Origin: Deltaproteobacteria bacterium
GTDB lineage: Bacteria; Desulfobacterota; DSM-4660; Desulfatiglandales; HGW-15
Assembly: GCA_016932235.1 (NCBI GenBank)
Contig: JAFGDF010000309.1
Coordinates: 1 to 50,697 of the forward strand
Reading direction: 5' to 3'
Length of the DNA: 50,697 nucleotides
Positions 23,398 to 32,191 of the stretch are shown here, in pieces. Under the pieces are notes generated by a model. That model saw only the letters and a program-made list of their open reading frames with translations, made no database searches and had not been told where the DNA came from. Positions within the stretch are counted from its first letter, which is position 1, and each line of letters begins with the position of its first letter. The position numbers were made by a program, and so were the translations under genes.

Positions 23398-23625
23398 GGA
23401 GTAAGGAGTAAGGAGTAAGGAATAGGGAGTAGGCAGAAAACAGTTATTGGTGATCAGTGAATGGTCATCAGGAAGGCGGGAAAGACTCATAGCTGATAGC
23501 AGATAGAACTAAAACGAATCACCCATTTAACAAATAACAAATAATGAATGACGAATGTAGAATAACGAATAACCAATAACCAATAACGAAGAACCAGCAA
23601 CCAGTAACCAGCATCCACAACAGGG
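23376..23625 (+). repeat. Long heptamer element, copy B (inverted partner of 16980-17199)
   Basis: It begins inside the last aroC codons with GGGGAGCAAGTAATAGGGAA, followed by TAAGGAG units. Next come AGTTATTGGTGATCAG, the core AGCTGATAGCAGATAGAACT, the tract AAAACGAATCACCC, and AACAAAT/AACCAAT units up to the pheA ribosome binding site. About 180 bp match copy A with a few substitutions and with 14-bp (two-heptamer) length differences. It is in the same position relative to its upstream gene as copy A is to trpC. Confidence 0.85.
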
Positions 23626-23631
23626 AACCAG

Positions 23632-24507
23632 ATGGGCGCGGTGGATAATGAAATGAAAAACAATAATGAGAGCATAGCTTTCCTTGGTCCTGAAGCAACG
23701 TTCACTCATCAGGCCGCGGTTTCTATTTATGGAAACTCGCATGAACTGATTGCAGCCGAGAACATTGAGGATGTGTTTGATCTTGTTGACAAGGGGGAAT
23801 GTATTCACGGAATAGTTCCCATAGAAAATTCATATGAAGGTTTTGTAAACAGGACCATTGATCTTTTTTATGAATATCCTTTAAAGATTCTAGCTGAATG
23901 TTATTGCAAGATAGAGCATCATATCTTCAGCCTTGCTGAAAGCCTGGAGGATCTGGAGCGTATTTACTCTCATCCCATGGTTTATCCCCAATGCCGCCTG
24001 TGGTTGAAAAACAATCTGCCCGGTATCCCTTTTTTGCAGGTACCCAGCACGGCTTACGGCGCCCGTGAAGCCTCAGATGATCCGAAATCGGCGGCCATAT
24101 GCTGCAGAATGGCAGGTGAGGTATATGGGCTTAAATGCCTTCATGAGAACATTGAAGATGTGCCGGGGAATTACACCCGATTTTCTGTGATTTCTAAATC
24201 GTCAGGCCCCAGGCCCACTGGGGATGACAAGACATCGATGCTGTTTTTACTAAATCATATCCCCGGGGCGCTGCATAAAGCGCTTGGGGCGATAGCAAAG
24301 AGGGAGATCAATTTAAATCATATTCATTCAAGGCCCTTGAGGTCCAGAAGCTGGGAATATCTCTTTATCCTTGATTTGACCGGTCATCAAGAGGATCCGC
24401 TGGTGGCGGAAGCGTTAAAGGAACTGGAAGAACATTGTGTTTTTACAAAGCATCTCGGATCATATCCGGCTGGGAGTCAGTCTTGGCGATTGTCGAACAA
24501 AAAATAG
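23632..24507 (+). CDS. pheA: Prephenate dehydratase (monofunctional, ACT domain)
   Basis: A 291-residue enzyme that converts prephenate to phenylpyruvate. The dehydratase domain has FLGPEATFTHQAA at the start, IVPIENSYEGFV, and GNYTRFSVI with the essential TRF motif. The C-terminal ACT domain (GALHKALGAIAKREINLNHI, then HSRP) would bind Phe for feedback control; the usual ESRP reads HSRP here. No chorismate mutase domain precedes it. AGGGA lies 5 bp before the ATG. It is the better candidate of the two PDT genes in this operon for the working enzyme. Confidence 0.93.
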   Translation: MGAVDNEMKNNNESIAFLGPEATFTHQAAVSIYGNSHELIAAENIEDVFDLVDKGECIHGIVPIENSYEGFVNRTIDLFYEYPLKILAECYCKIEHHIFSLAESLEDLERIYSHPMVYPQCRLWLKNNLPGIPFLQVPSTAYGAREASDDPKSAAICCRMAGEVYGLKCLHENIEDVPGNYTRFSVISKSSGPRPTGDDKTSMLFLLNHIPGALHKALGAIAKREINLNHIHSRPLRSRSWEYLFILDLTGHQEDPLVAEALKELEEHCVFTKHLGSYPAGSQSWRLSNKK

Positions 24508-25268
24508 GTATCGTTGGCGGAACCGGCCGGATGGGCAGGTGGTTCGCCCAGTTATTGATCAAAACAGGCTACGAGGTTCTCCTATCAGGGCAAGACACAT
24601 CTCTGACAGCCGTTGAACTCGCCAAGCAATGCGATGTTGTCGTAATATCGGTACCCATCGGGAAGACTATTGATGTGATAAAAGAGATTGCTCCATTGCT
24701 CCCGAAAAATGGTGTGATGATGGATCTGACATCAATCAAGTCCGGGCCTATTTCAGCAATGCTTGAATTCAGCAGCTCGGAAGTCGTGGGCATTCATCCT
24801 CTATTCGGCCCGGGTGATATAGGTTGTGAGGATCTTAATATCGCGCTATGTCCCGGCAGAGGGAACAGGGCCCTTGAATGGATCAAGGATCTTTTTATTA
24901 AAGAAGGATACCGTGTATTCTGCATTGATGCCAAAGATCATGATAAGATAATGGGGTTGATACAGGGCGTAAATCACCTCTCGACGATCGCCTTAGCCGT
25001 CTGTGTCCAGCGGTCCGGTTTTAATATAAAAGATGTTATCAAACTTTCAACGAGGACATTCATCGAAAGGTTGGATAGGATCAGAGCGGTTATCGAACAG
25101 CCGACTGAGCTTTTTGAGTCATTGCTAATGAATAATCCATATTCCGGGGACACTGTTGAGACTTATATGGAATCGGTACGGGAATTGATAAAGGTTGTGA
25201 AAAATAATGACCATGAAGAGTTTCATGCCCTGTTCAGGGATTTGGCCGTAATGTTGAAAGATTCATAA
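24483..25268 (+). CDS. tyrA: Prephenate dehydrogenase
   Basis: A 261-residue NAD-dependent enzyme that makes 4-hydroxyphenylpyruvate for tyrosine. IGIVGGTGRMGRWFA is the Rossmann motif, GIHPLFGPG and GVNHLSTIAL hold the conserved His residues. It lacks fused chorismate mutase and ACT domains. The start TTG at 24483 has GGGAG six bases upstream and overlaps the pheA end by 25 bp; the frame is open to a TTG at 24435. Chorismate mutase must come from another protein, probably the fused one at 27391. Confidence 0.92.
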   Translation: MAIVEQKIGIVGGTGRMGRWFAQLLIKTGYEVLLSGQDTSLTAVELAKQCDVVVISVPIGKTIDVIKEIAPLLPKNGVMMDLTSIKSGPISAMLEFSSSEVVGIHPLFGPGDIGCEDLNIALCPGRGNRALEWIKDLFIKEGYRVFCIDAKDHDKIMGLIQGVNHLSTIALAVCVQRSGFNIKDVIKLSTRTFIERLDRIRAVIEQPTELFESLLMNNPYSGDTVETYMESVRELIKVVKNNDHEEFHALFRDLAVMLKDS

Positions 25269-25437
25269 AGATGAATAAAAAGATGTTAAACACTCATGGC
25301 CCTCTGGGCCTCCACAATGCATGAAAATAGCGCCATGTGTTCTCAGGCCACGGTCTTTAGAGATAACGTTGAATTATATACCGACATTGTTAAACTTTAT
25401 TTTCGTACTAAATTATTTAAAGACAGGAGATAATAAC

Positions 25438-26298
25438 ATGGAGAATCTGAAGCTTACCACATTTAATGATGGAGAGAAGAGACGAACAATCATTCCCGTC
25501 GGAAAGGTGAGAATAGGTGAGGGCTTCACAGTGATTGCCGGTCCCTGCAGCGTGGAAAGTGAGAAACAGACGATAGAAACTGCCAGGAAAGTAAAAGAAG
25601 CTGGAGCGGACTTGCTCAGGGGTGGGGCGTTTAAACCAAGAACATCGCCTTACTCTTTCCAGGGACTTGGAATAAGGGGACTCCGAATTCTTGAGAAAGC
25701 AAAAAGGGAAACAGGCCTTCCAATTATTACGGAGGTCCTTGATCCCAGGGATGTATCATGGGTCTGTGAATTTGCGGATATCCTCCAGGTCGGCACCAGG
25801 AATATGCAAAACTTCTCGCTTTTAAAAGAAGTGGGAAGAGTTGATAAGCCGGTATTCCTGAAACGAGGCATGTATTCCACACTTCAGGAATGGTTGAATT
25901 GCGCGGAATATATATTGGCCGAAGGAAATCCTCAAGTCATTTTATGCGAAAGGGGGATAAGGACATTTGAAACATATACAAGAAACACCCTTGACCTGAG
26001 TATAGTTCCTTCCGTCAAAGAGGTGTCTCATCTCCCAATCTTTGTTGATCCGTCGCATGGAACCGGACGGTTAAGTATCATTGAACCCATGAGCCTTGCG
26101 GCGATGGCTTCAGGCGCAGATGGAATAATGGTTGAGGTGCACTATAATCCCGAGGAGGCAATATGCGATAAAGATCAGGCCATGACTCCTCAGATGTTTT
26201 CCCGCATGATGGAGAAACTGACCATCCTTCGGACCTGCATGGAACAGATTGACGGGAATTACGACAAGCCTCTTTTGAAACAGGTGCTGTCAAGATGA
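25438..26298 (+). CDS. aroF: 3-deoxy-7-phosphoheptulonate synthase, type I-beta
   Basis: A 286-residue DAHP synthase of the KDO8P-synthase-like subfamily, the entry step from PEP and erythrose 4-phosphate. [30 protein letters not shown] and [10 protein letters not shown] carry substrate and metal ligands. It lacks an N-terminal ACT or chorismate mutase domain, so feedback control, if any, is not through a fused domain; attenuation may be the main control. AGGAGA precedes the ATG at 25438. The 170 bp upstream has no gene; TTGTTA/TAAATT near 25389-25416 is only a weak promoter candidate. Confidence 0.93.
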   Translation: MENLKLTTFNDGEKRRTIIPVGKVRIGEGFTVIAGPCSVESEKQTIETARKVKEAGADLLRGGAFKPRTSPYSFQGLGIRGLRILEKAKRETGLPIITEVLDPRDVSWVCEFADILQVGTRNMQNFSLLKEVGRVDKPVFLKRGMYSTLQEWLNCAEYILAEGNPQVILCERGIRTFETYTRNTLDLSIVPSVKEVSHLPIFVDPSHGTGRLSIIEPMSLAAMASGADGIMVEVHYNPEEAICDKDQAMTPQMFSRMMEKLTILRTCMEQIDGNYDKPLLKQVLSR

Positions 26299-27329
26299 AG
26301 ACTCTGAACATCCAGGGAAGAACAGGAAATTCGATTATCTTAATAGGTGAGACGCTGCATAGCCTCCGAAAGTATGTCAGAGCGGAGAATGCAGTTATCA
26401 TAACAGACGGGAACGTTTTAAAATATTATGGAGATCAGTTCCCCCCGTATAAGGTGATTGAGATAGGCACAGGGGAACGAATAAAGAACTGGGGGACAAT
26501 CGATAAAATATTCAGCAAATTCGTGGAATTTGAGGTTGATCGAATGAGCTATATTGTGGGAATAGGCGGGGGTGTTGTCTGTGATATTTCCGGTTTCGCA
26601 GCGTCTATCTATATGCGTGGTGTTCGGTTCGGATTTGTTTCCACAACATTGCTTTCACAGGTTGATGCAAGTGTCGGCGGCAAAAACGGTGTTAATTTTC
26701 ACGGGTATAAAAATATGATCGGCGTTTTTAATCAACCCGAATTTGTAATATGTGACATAAATCTGCTAAAGACTTTGACGAAACGCGAAGTCCTCTGTGG
26801 CATGGCTGAGATAATAAAGCATGCTCTGATAGCGGATCCCGGCATGTTTTTTTATCTTGAGAGGAACTTGGAAAAGGCCCTTCTGCTTGAGAAAAATATC
26901 ATTGAAAAACTTGTACATGATTCTGTACGAATCAAATCGGATATTGTAAACATGGATGAGAAAGAGAGAGGGGAGAGAAGAAAATTGAATCTTGGCCATA
27001 CGTTCGGCCATGCCATTGAGAAAAGTGCCGGAGTGCCTCATGGAGAGGCCGTAAGCATGGGAATGATGGTCGCGGCAAGATTATCGGTTAAGAAAGGTTA
27101 TTTAACAAGTGAAGAACTGTTGAGGATTGAAGGATTACTTGGAAGGTTCGGGCTTCCAACCAAAATGTTACTTGACAAGGAAAAGATAATTGACGCGGTC
27201 GGAAAGGACAAAAAGCGAGAGGGAAGGAATATATTTTTTGTTTTGCTTAATGGCATCGGAGATACGGTGGTAGAAGAGATTCCCCTCAAGGAATTTGAGG
27301 AATTGATGAATGAAATAGCGGTTATTTAA
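26295..27329 (+). CDS. aroB: 3-dehydroquinate synthase
   Basis: A 344-residue NAD- and metal-dependent enzyme that cyclises [35 protein letters not shown] and [11 protein letters not shown], plus the metal-binding GHTFGHAIE, are all present. The ATGA overlap with aroF (4 bp) shows coupled translation. The length and domain order are typical. Confidence 0.95.
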   Translation: MKTLNIQGRTGNSIILIGETLHSLRKYVRAENAVIITDGNVLKYYGDQFPPYKVIEIGTGERIKNWGTIDKIFSKFVEFEVDRMSYIVGIGGGVVCDISGFAASIYMRGVRFGFVSTTLLSQVDASVGGKNGVNFHGYKNMIGVFNQPEFVICDINLLKTLTKREVLCGMAEIIKHALIADPGMFFYLERNLEKALLLEKNIIEKLVHDSVRIKSDIVNMDEKERGERRKLNLGHTFGHAIEKSAGVPHGEAVSMGMMVAARLSVKKGYLTSEELLRIEGLLGRFGLPTKMLLDKEKIIDAVGKDKKREGRNIFFVLLNGIGDTVVEEIPLKEFEELMNEIAVI

Positions 27330-27390
27330 TACGCTCTGTATTGTAATTATTAACGATAACATGTCGGGCCGCCGAAAGGGAGGTGAAGTG

Positions 27391-28446
27391 ATGAGTCTTA
27401 AAGAGATCAGGAAACAGATTGACCTGCTTGATTCGAGAATATTGAGGACATTGAACGACAGGATGGAACTTGCCCTGATGGCAAGTAAATTTAAAAGGGA
27501 AGTAGAGGACAGTGAAAGGGAGAAAGAGGTCCTTGAAGCGATCAGAAGGAATACCACCGGGCTTATAAACGCGGAGCTCGTTGAAAAGATATATATGGAG
27601 ATAATCAAGGAGAGTAAGATTGTTCAGAAAAAGGACTATAAACTTATTGGGTTTAGGGGAGAACATGGCGCCTATGGAGAGGTAGCAGCAAGGGAATGGA
27701 ATCCTGATTATGTCCCGGTCCCCTGTGCTGAATTCTCGGATATCTTTGAAGGTGTTAAATCAGGCAAGTTTGATTATGGTATTGTCTCGGTTGAGAATTC
27801 TCTCGGCGGTATCGTAGGAGAGGTAAATGAGCTGATCATTAATACGGAATTGAAAGTAGCAGGTGCCGTGGAATTACCGATATATCTATGCCTGATGACC
27901 TTACCGGGGTATAATCACAGGGAACTTCATTCCGTATTTTCAAGTTCCCAGGCGCTGGCACAATGTCGCAATTTTATAGCGAGAAACAAACTCGATCCGG
28001 TACAATTTTACGACACCGCCGGAGCTGCAAAGATGCTGGCCGAGAAAGTTCCAAAGGCGTCTGCTGTTATCGCAAGCAAACTTGCCTCGGAGATCTATAA
28101 TCTTGATATTATTAAAGAGGATATCGATGATTTTGAGAGAAACAGGATAAGGTACCTTATCCTGGCAAATGAAGAAGACGCCGTTGAAGGAGATAAATGT
28201 TCAATACTTTTTTCAGCAGCTCACCGCGTGGGGAGTCTTTTTTCCGTTCTGGAATTGTTCGCGAAGGAAAATATCAACCTCACAAGGATCGGTTCCATTT
28301 CGAGCGGGAAGGGTGACTATGCATTCTTTCTTGATTTTATAGGCTCGGAAAAGGATGAGAATGTCAGAAGAGTGTTAGAAAGATTAAGGGATACCACGAG
28401 CAACTTCAGGCTCATGGGTTGTTACAAAGAAAAAACTGTAGAATAA
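27391..28446 (+). CDS. Chorismate mutase fused to an atypical prephenate-dehydratase-like domain and ACT domain
   Basis: A 351-residue P-protein-like fusion. Residues 1-80 are an intact AroQ chorismate mutase (LKEIRKQIDLLDSRILRTLN, REKEVLEAI, IIKESKIVQKKD). Residues 84-270 resemble prephenate dehydratase, but the catalytic TRF motif is replaced: NRIRYL stands where NxTRF is expected. The ACT domain reads INLTRIGSISSGKGDYAFF, lacking the Phe-binding ESRP. I infer that it supplies chorismate mutase for the operon while its PDT part is inactive or altered. GGGAGGTGA places the start at 27391; an upstream ATG at 27361 is less likely. Confidence 0.85.
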   Translation: MSLKEIRKQIDLLDSRILRTLNDRMELALMASKFKREVEDSEREKEVLEAIRRNTTGLINAELVEKIYMEIIKESKIVQKKDYKLIGFRGEHGAYGEVAAREWNPDYVPVPCAEFSDIFEGVKSGKFDYGIVSVENSLGGIVGEVNELIINTELKVAGAVELPIYLCLMTLPGYNHRELHSVFSSSQALAQCRNFIARNKLDPVQFYDTAGAAKMLAEKVPKASAVIASKLASEIYNLDIIKEDIDDFERNRIRYLILANEEDAVEGDKCSILFSAAHRVGSLFSVLELFAKENINLTRIGSISSGKGDYAFFLDFIGSEKDENVRRVLERLRDTTSNFRLMGCYKEKTVE

Positions 28447-28458
28447 ATTGAGAAGCTC

Positions 28459-29130
28459 ATGTTCTGTCTTCCAATAATCTCTCCAGATACTGAAAAGGTA
28501 ATATCGAAGATGGAAAAAGCGGCGCCTCATGCCGATATATTTGAGATTCGTTTGGACCTGATGGAAAGTTTTGATCTGAAAAGGATTATTGATGCAGCGC
28601 CAAGGCCTCTGATGATCACCTATAGATCCGAGGCAGAGGGCGGAAAAGGGATCGCCGGGCCCGAAACCGTGGCCGGGTATCTCATCAATGGGGCAAATGC
28701 AGGGGCGGATTATGTGGATGTGGAACTAAGTATGCCGCTGAGTTGGCGCGATAAGATTCTAGGTTCTATTAAGAAAGGCATGTCCGTCATCTCAACGCAT
28801 GTACCGGATCATACTCCTTCGAGCGAAGAACTTCTCGATATTTACAGGAAGAGTGTTGAAACAGGTGCCGACATCGTAAAGATCGTCACCCTGGCCCGGA
28901 ATTGGGGCGACAATCTTCGTATGATGGAGCTGGTTCAGGCTGCAAGAGATGATGATGCTCTGATAATAGCTTTCTGTATGGGTGAAATGGGTAAAATAAG
29001 CAGGATTATGTCATTGTTGATGGGCGCTTATCTGGGTTTTTCCTCCATTGAAGCAGGCGAAGAATCAGCCTCAGGCCAGATGCCCATAGGTGAAATGAGA
29101 AAGATGCTGGAGTATTTTAGGCCATGTTGA
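28459..29130 (+). CDS. aroD: 3-dehydroquinate dehydratase, type I
   Basis: A 223-residue class I TIM-barrel dehydratase. IFEIRLDLME is the first conserved strand, STHVPDHTPS holds the catalytic His and VKIVTLA the Schiff-base Lys. FCMGEMGKISRI and ASGQMP close the active site. Its stop codon overlaps aroE by 7 bp; adjacent aroD-aroE mirrors the fused enzyme of plants. Type I DHQ makes 3-dehydroshikimate by syn elimination. Confidence 0.94.
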   Translation: MFCLPIISPDTEKVISKMEKAAPHADIFEIRLDLMESFDLKRIIDAAPRPLMITYRSEAEGGKGIAGPETVAGYLINGANAGADYVDVELSMPLSWRDKILGSIKKGMSVISTHVPDHTPSSEELLDIYRKSVETGADIVKIVTLARNWGDNLRMMELVQAARDDDALIIAFCMGEMGKISRIMSLLMGAYLGFSSIEAGEESASGQMPIGEMRKMLEYFRPC

Positions 29131-29954
29131 TCGATCAAAATACAAGCCTTTTCGGGGTGGTTGGTCATCCATTGCGGCATTCACTCAGCCCCGTCATGCA
29201 TAATACCGCTTTTGAAGTGACGCAGCTGAATGCCGTATATGTTGCATTTGACGCGGAGAATATAAAGGATTTTATCTGCGGAGTCAGGGCGTTTGGAGTA
29301 AGAGGTGTCAGTGTTACTATTCCGTATAAGTCCCGTGTAATAAAGATGCTCGATGAATTGGATGAGACTGCAGAAAAGATCGGCGCTGTCAACACTATTG
29401 TTAACCGGGATGGCCGCCTTATCGGTTTTAATACGGATGCGATCGGGGCATTCGAGGCCCTGGAAGAGAAGATCCCTGTTCAAGGAAAGAGCTGCATCAT
29501 AATCGGAGCGGGCGGGGCTGCCAGGGCGATAGGTTATATACTAAAGGAAAAAGGAGTAGATCTCAGGATAACAAATCGCTCACGGAAAAGGGGCGAGGAG
29601 TTTGCTGATTTACTGTCATGTCCTTTTATCCCCATGGATAGAATAGAAGGTGCCGATGCGGATATTATAGTCAACGCAACACCGGTTGGGATGTTTCCGG
29701 AAGTAGATAGGTGTCCGGTTCCTGCGAAGACGTTTAAAAAGGGGATGATCGTTATGGATGTTATTTATAATCCTCTTAAGACAAGGCTGCTTTCGGCAGC
29801 TGAATCACGCGGTTGCTTCGTAATCAATGGGATCAGTATGTTTATCAGACAGGGCGCCGAGCAGTTCAGGCTATGGACCGGTCTTGAACCTCCCCTGGAA
29901 GAAATGAGACAAGCGGTTTTAAGAGGACTCCAGACAGTATGTTGTAAGGAGTAA
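29124..29954 (+). CDS. aroE: Shikimate dehydrogenase
   Basis: A 276-residue NADPH-dependent enzyme that reduces dehydroshikimate. HSLSPVMHN and TIPYKSRV (catalytic Lys) bind substrate; IIIGAGGAARAI and NRSRKRG are the nucleotide-binding motif with the NADP-selecting basic residues. NATPVGM and GISMFIRQGAEQF are hallmarks. The C-terminal CCKE and the TAA lie in a heptamer array (AAGGAGTAAGGAGTAAG), as for trpC and aroC. Confidence 0.95.
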   Translation: MLIDQNTSLFGVVGHPLRHSLSPVMHNTAFEVTQLNAVYVAFDAENIKDFICGVRAFGVRGVSVTIPYKSRVIKMLDELDETAEKIGAVNTIVNRDGRLIGFNTDAIGAFEALEEKIPVQGKSCIIIGAGGAARAIGYILKEKGVDLRITNRSRKRGEEFADLLSCPFIPMDRIEGADADIIVNATPVGMFPEVDRCPVPAKTFKKGMIVMDVIYNPLKTRLLSAAESRGCFVINGISMFIRQGAEQFRLWTGLEPPLEEMRQAVLRGLQTVCCKE

Positions 29955-30150
29955 GGAGTAAGAAGTTATTGGTTATTATGGGAAGGCGGGTGGCGAGAAA
30001 GGAGGGAAAAGATTAATGCGCGAAAGGGATATCGGAACTTATAATTTTTTTATTTCTCGCTTTTCTTGCCTTTCACGCATTTCCCTGTTTACCTATTTAA
30101 CTAATCAACCATCTAACCAATAACTGATAACCTATAACCATTAACCGGCA
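29944..30150 (+). repeat. Heptamer element between aroE and aroA
   Basis: Begins with AAGGAGTAAGGAGTAAG over the aroE stop, then GTTATTGGTTATTATGGGAA. The middle contains AATGCGCGAAAGG at about 30016, with its imperfect complement CCTTTCACGCATT at about 30070. It ends in ATAACTGATAACC-type units before the aroA ribosome binding site. The outer parts match the other elements; the middle is unique to this copy. Confidence 0.75.
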
Positions 30151-30158
30151 AGGGATAA

Positions 30159-31424
30159 ATGAAAGAGATAAAAACGAGAAGAGATATCGAAGCTACAGTA
30201 AAGATAAACGGCTCTAAAAGCCTGACCCACCGGGCCCTTATCGCTTCCAGCCTGGCGCAAGGAGAAAGCCGCCTGGGATCGTTTTTATCCTGTGAAGACA
30301 CTTTTTATACTGTCGGCGCACTCAGAGAGATGGGCTCCGTTATATCCATTGAAGATGACATCGTGACAGTAAAAGGCACTGGTGGTTCTTTGAGTCCCGT
30401 TGCAGGAATGAAACCCATCAATCTGGGTGATTCAGGAACTTCCTTCCGGCTGTTGCTTTCCGTTGCAGCCCTTGGTAAGGGATCTTATCTTTTTGACGGC
30501 AGTTCTAGAATGCGTTCAAGGCCCATAGGAGATCTCGTCAAGGCATTGAACATGCTGGGAGTGGAAGTGTGTTCCGTCGATAGAGGAGGGTTTCCTCCGG
30601 TATTGATTAAAGCTGATGGAATCCCGGGCGGCAGGGTAAAGATTCCCGGAAACATCAGCAGTCAATATATTTCTTCTCTGCTACTAGTGGGCCCTTATAC
30701 AAGAGAAGGTCTGGAAATAGACATAGCGGGCGCACTCGTTTCGAGGCCGTATGTTGATCTGACAATCGACGTAATGAAGACGTTCGGCGTTGATGTGGAA
30801 AATAAAGATTATAAAAGCTTCAGGATTCCCGAGGGTGGTCATTATAAGCCATGTCGGTTTGAAATAGAGGGAGATGTTTCCGCAGCGTCCTATTTTTGGG
30901 GTGCTGCTGCCATAACAGGGGGAAAGATCACAACGAAGAATATCTGTCCATATTCAACAAGACAGGGAGATATCAATCTTCTGCATATCATGGAGAAGAT
31001 GGGATGTATTGTTGAAAGAAAATCAGACAGCGTTACGATAAGAGGTGAAAATCTTGAAGGAGTTGATGTCGATATGAGTTCCATGCCCGATATGGTTCCT
31101 ACGCTCGCAGCTGTGGCGCTTTTTGCACGGGGGAAGACCTTTATCAGAAATGTTTCACACCTCCGTCACAAAGAGAGTGATCGTCTGGGGGACACAGTTT
31201 GTGAGTGGAGCAAGCTAGGAGCCAATATAGAGGAATTGGATGATGGTCTCGTAATACAGGGGGGCGTAGAACTCCATGGAGCGGATATTGATCCTCACAA
31301 TGATCACAGGTTGGCCATGAGCCTAGCAATGGTCGGCCTCAGGGTTCAAGGTATCCGAATAATAAACGAAAATTGTGTGGGCAAGTCGTTTCCCATGTTC
31401 TGGGAGATGTGGAATTTTATTTAG
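30159..31424 (+). CDS. aroA: 3-phosphoshikimate 1-carboxyvinyltransferase (EPSP synthase)
   Basis: A 421-residue enzyme that adds enolpyruvyl to shikimate 3-phosphate. GSKSLTHRALIAS, LGDSGTSFRLL (the PEP/glyphosate loop, usually LGNAGTAMRPL), RHKESDRL and DPHNDHRLAMS are present. The DSGTSF variant of the loop differs from class I enzymes, so its inhibitor response cannot be assumed. AAGGGA precedes the ATG. It is the last gene of the aro operon, which thus covers every step from DAHP to chorismate. Confidence 0.94.
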   Translation: MKEIKTRRDIEATVKINGSKSLTHRALIASSLAQGESRLGSFLSCEDTFYTVGALREMGSVISIEDDIVTVKGTGGSLSPVAGMKPINLGDSGTSFRLLLSVAALGKGSYLFDGSSRMRSRPIGDLVKALNMLGVEVCSVDRGGFPPVLIKADGIPGGRVKIPGNISSQYISSLLLVGPYTREGLEIDIAGALVSRPYVDLTIDVMKTFGVDVENKDYKSFRIPEGGHYKPCRFEIEGDVSAASYFWGAAAITGGKITTKNICPYSTRQGDINLLHIMEKMGCIVERKSDSVTIRGENLEGVDVDMSSMPDMVPTLAAVALFARGKTFIRNVSHLRHKESDRLGDTVCEWSKLGANIEELDDGLVIQGGVELHGADIDPHNDHRLAMSLAMVGLRVQGIRIINENCVGKSFPMFWEMWNFI

Positions 31425-31441
31425 TTTTTTTAGAAGAATAG

Positions 31442-31470
31442 TTGACATTTTACGTTAAAATGGATAAATT
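31442..31470 (+). promoter_or_regulatory. Promoter of the first receiver gene
   Basis: TTGACA (31442-31447), a 17-bp spacer and TAAATT (31465-31470) form a near-consensus sigma70 promoter directly after aroA. GGAGG at about 31502-31506 is the ribosome binding site of the next gene. Confidence 0.7.
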
Positions 31471-31514
31471 ATATATTTAGAAGATTCAAAAACAATACAA
31501 ATGGAGGAAACAAT

Positions 31515-32018
31515 ATGGACGCCAAAAAAATCATCCAAGGGAAAAGGGTTCTAATAGTTGATGATGAAAAAGACATACTTGAAACTTTAGTGGATCTTCT
31601 CGATATATGTAAAATAGATACAGCTGCATCTTTTGAGGAAGCAAAAAAGATGCTAGAGGAAAATTATTATGATATCGCTATCCTGGATATTATGGGTGTA
31701 AAAGGATATGATCTATTAGAAATCGCCAAAAATAAAAAAGTCCCGGCATTGATGCTCACCGCTCACGCGTTATCCAGCGATAATCTGAAGCGCAGCGCGG
31801 AAGAGGGTGCGGCCTACTATGCCCCTAAAGATGAAATAGCGAAAATCCAGGAATTTCTTGCCGATGTAATAGATGCCATAGATAAAAAGAAAAGCACATG
31901 GGAGAGGATGTTCGAAAGACTTGGCAGCTTTTATGATAAAAAATTCAATGGACCAGACTGGCGGGAAAAGGAGAAGGCCTTCTGGGAGAAAAAGATGAAA
32001 CAACGTTTTGACTTTTAA
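31515..32018 (+). CDS. Receiver-only response regulator with conserved C-terminal tail (1)
   Basis: A 167-residue protein. Residues 10-125 are a receiver domain: Asp16-Asp17 acidic pocket, Asp58 phosphorylation site in AILDIMG, Thr82 and Lys105. No output domain follows. Instead there is a helical tail with GPDWREKEKAFWEKK. The same tail occurs in the paralogue at 32192. No histidine kinase is nearby. It may act in a phosphorelay or by binding a partner. Confidence 0.88.
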   Translation: MDAKKIIQGKRVLIVDDEKDILETLVDLLDICKIDTAASFEEAKKMLEENYYDIAILDIMGVKGYDLLEIAKNKKVPALMLTAHALSSDNLKRSAEEGAAYYAPKDEIAKIQEFLADVIDAIDKKKSTWERMFERLGSFYDKKFNGPDWREKEKAFWEKKMKQRFDF

Positions 32019-32049
32019 TCTTCCAGATATTCCATGCTTGTAATAAAAT

Positions 32050-32078
32050 AAAAAGCGGGTCATAAACCCGCTTTTTTT
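32050..32078 (+). terminator. Intrinsic terminator after the first receiver gene
   Basis: AAAAAGCGGGT, a 5-base loop and ACCCGCTTTTTTT form a strong hairpin with a T tract. It separates the two receiver genes into distinct transcripts. Confidence 0.9.
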
Positions 32079-32191
32079 ATCTCCAGTGAATTCATTGAGA
32101 TAAATAATATAATTTTAGATCTGGCATCCTTAAAAGTCATGAATATTATATATATTTTTAATCTCAGCAAATAGTCTCAGGAGGAATATCA

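Noticed and set aside
25268..25438. N-terminal extension of DAHP synthase or a small gene
   Set aside because: The frame upstream of 25438 has no ribosome binding site or family similarity, while AGGAGA precedes ATG 25438.
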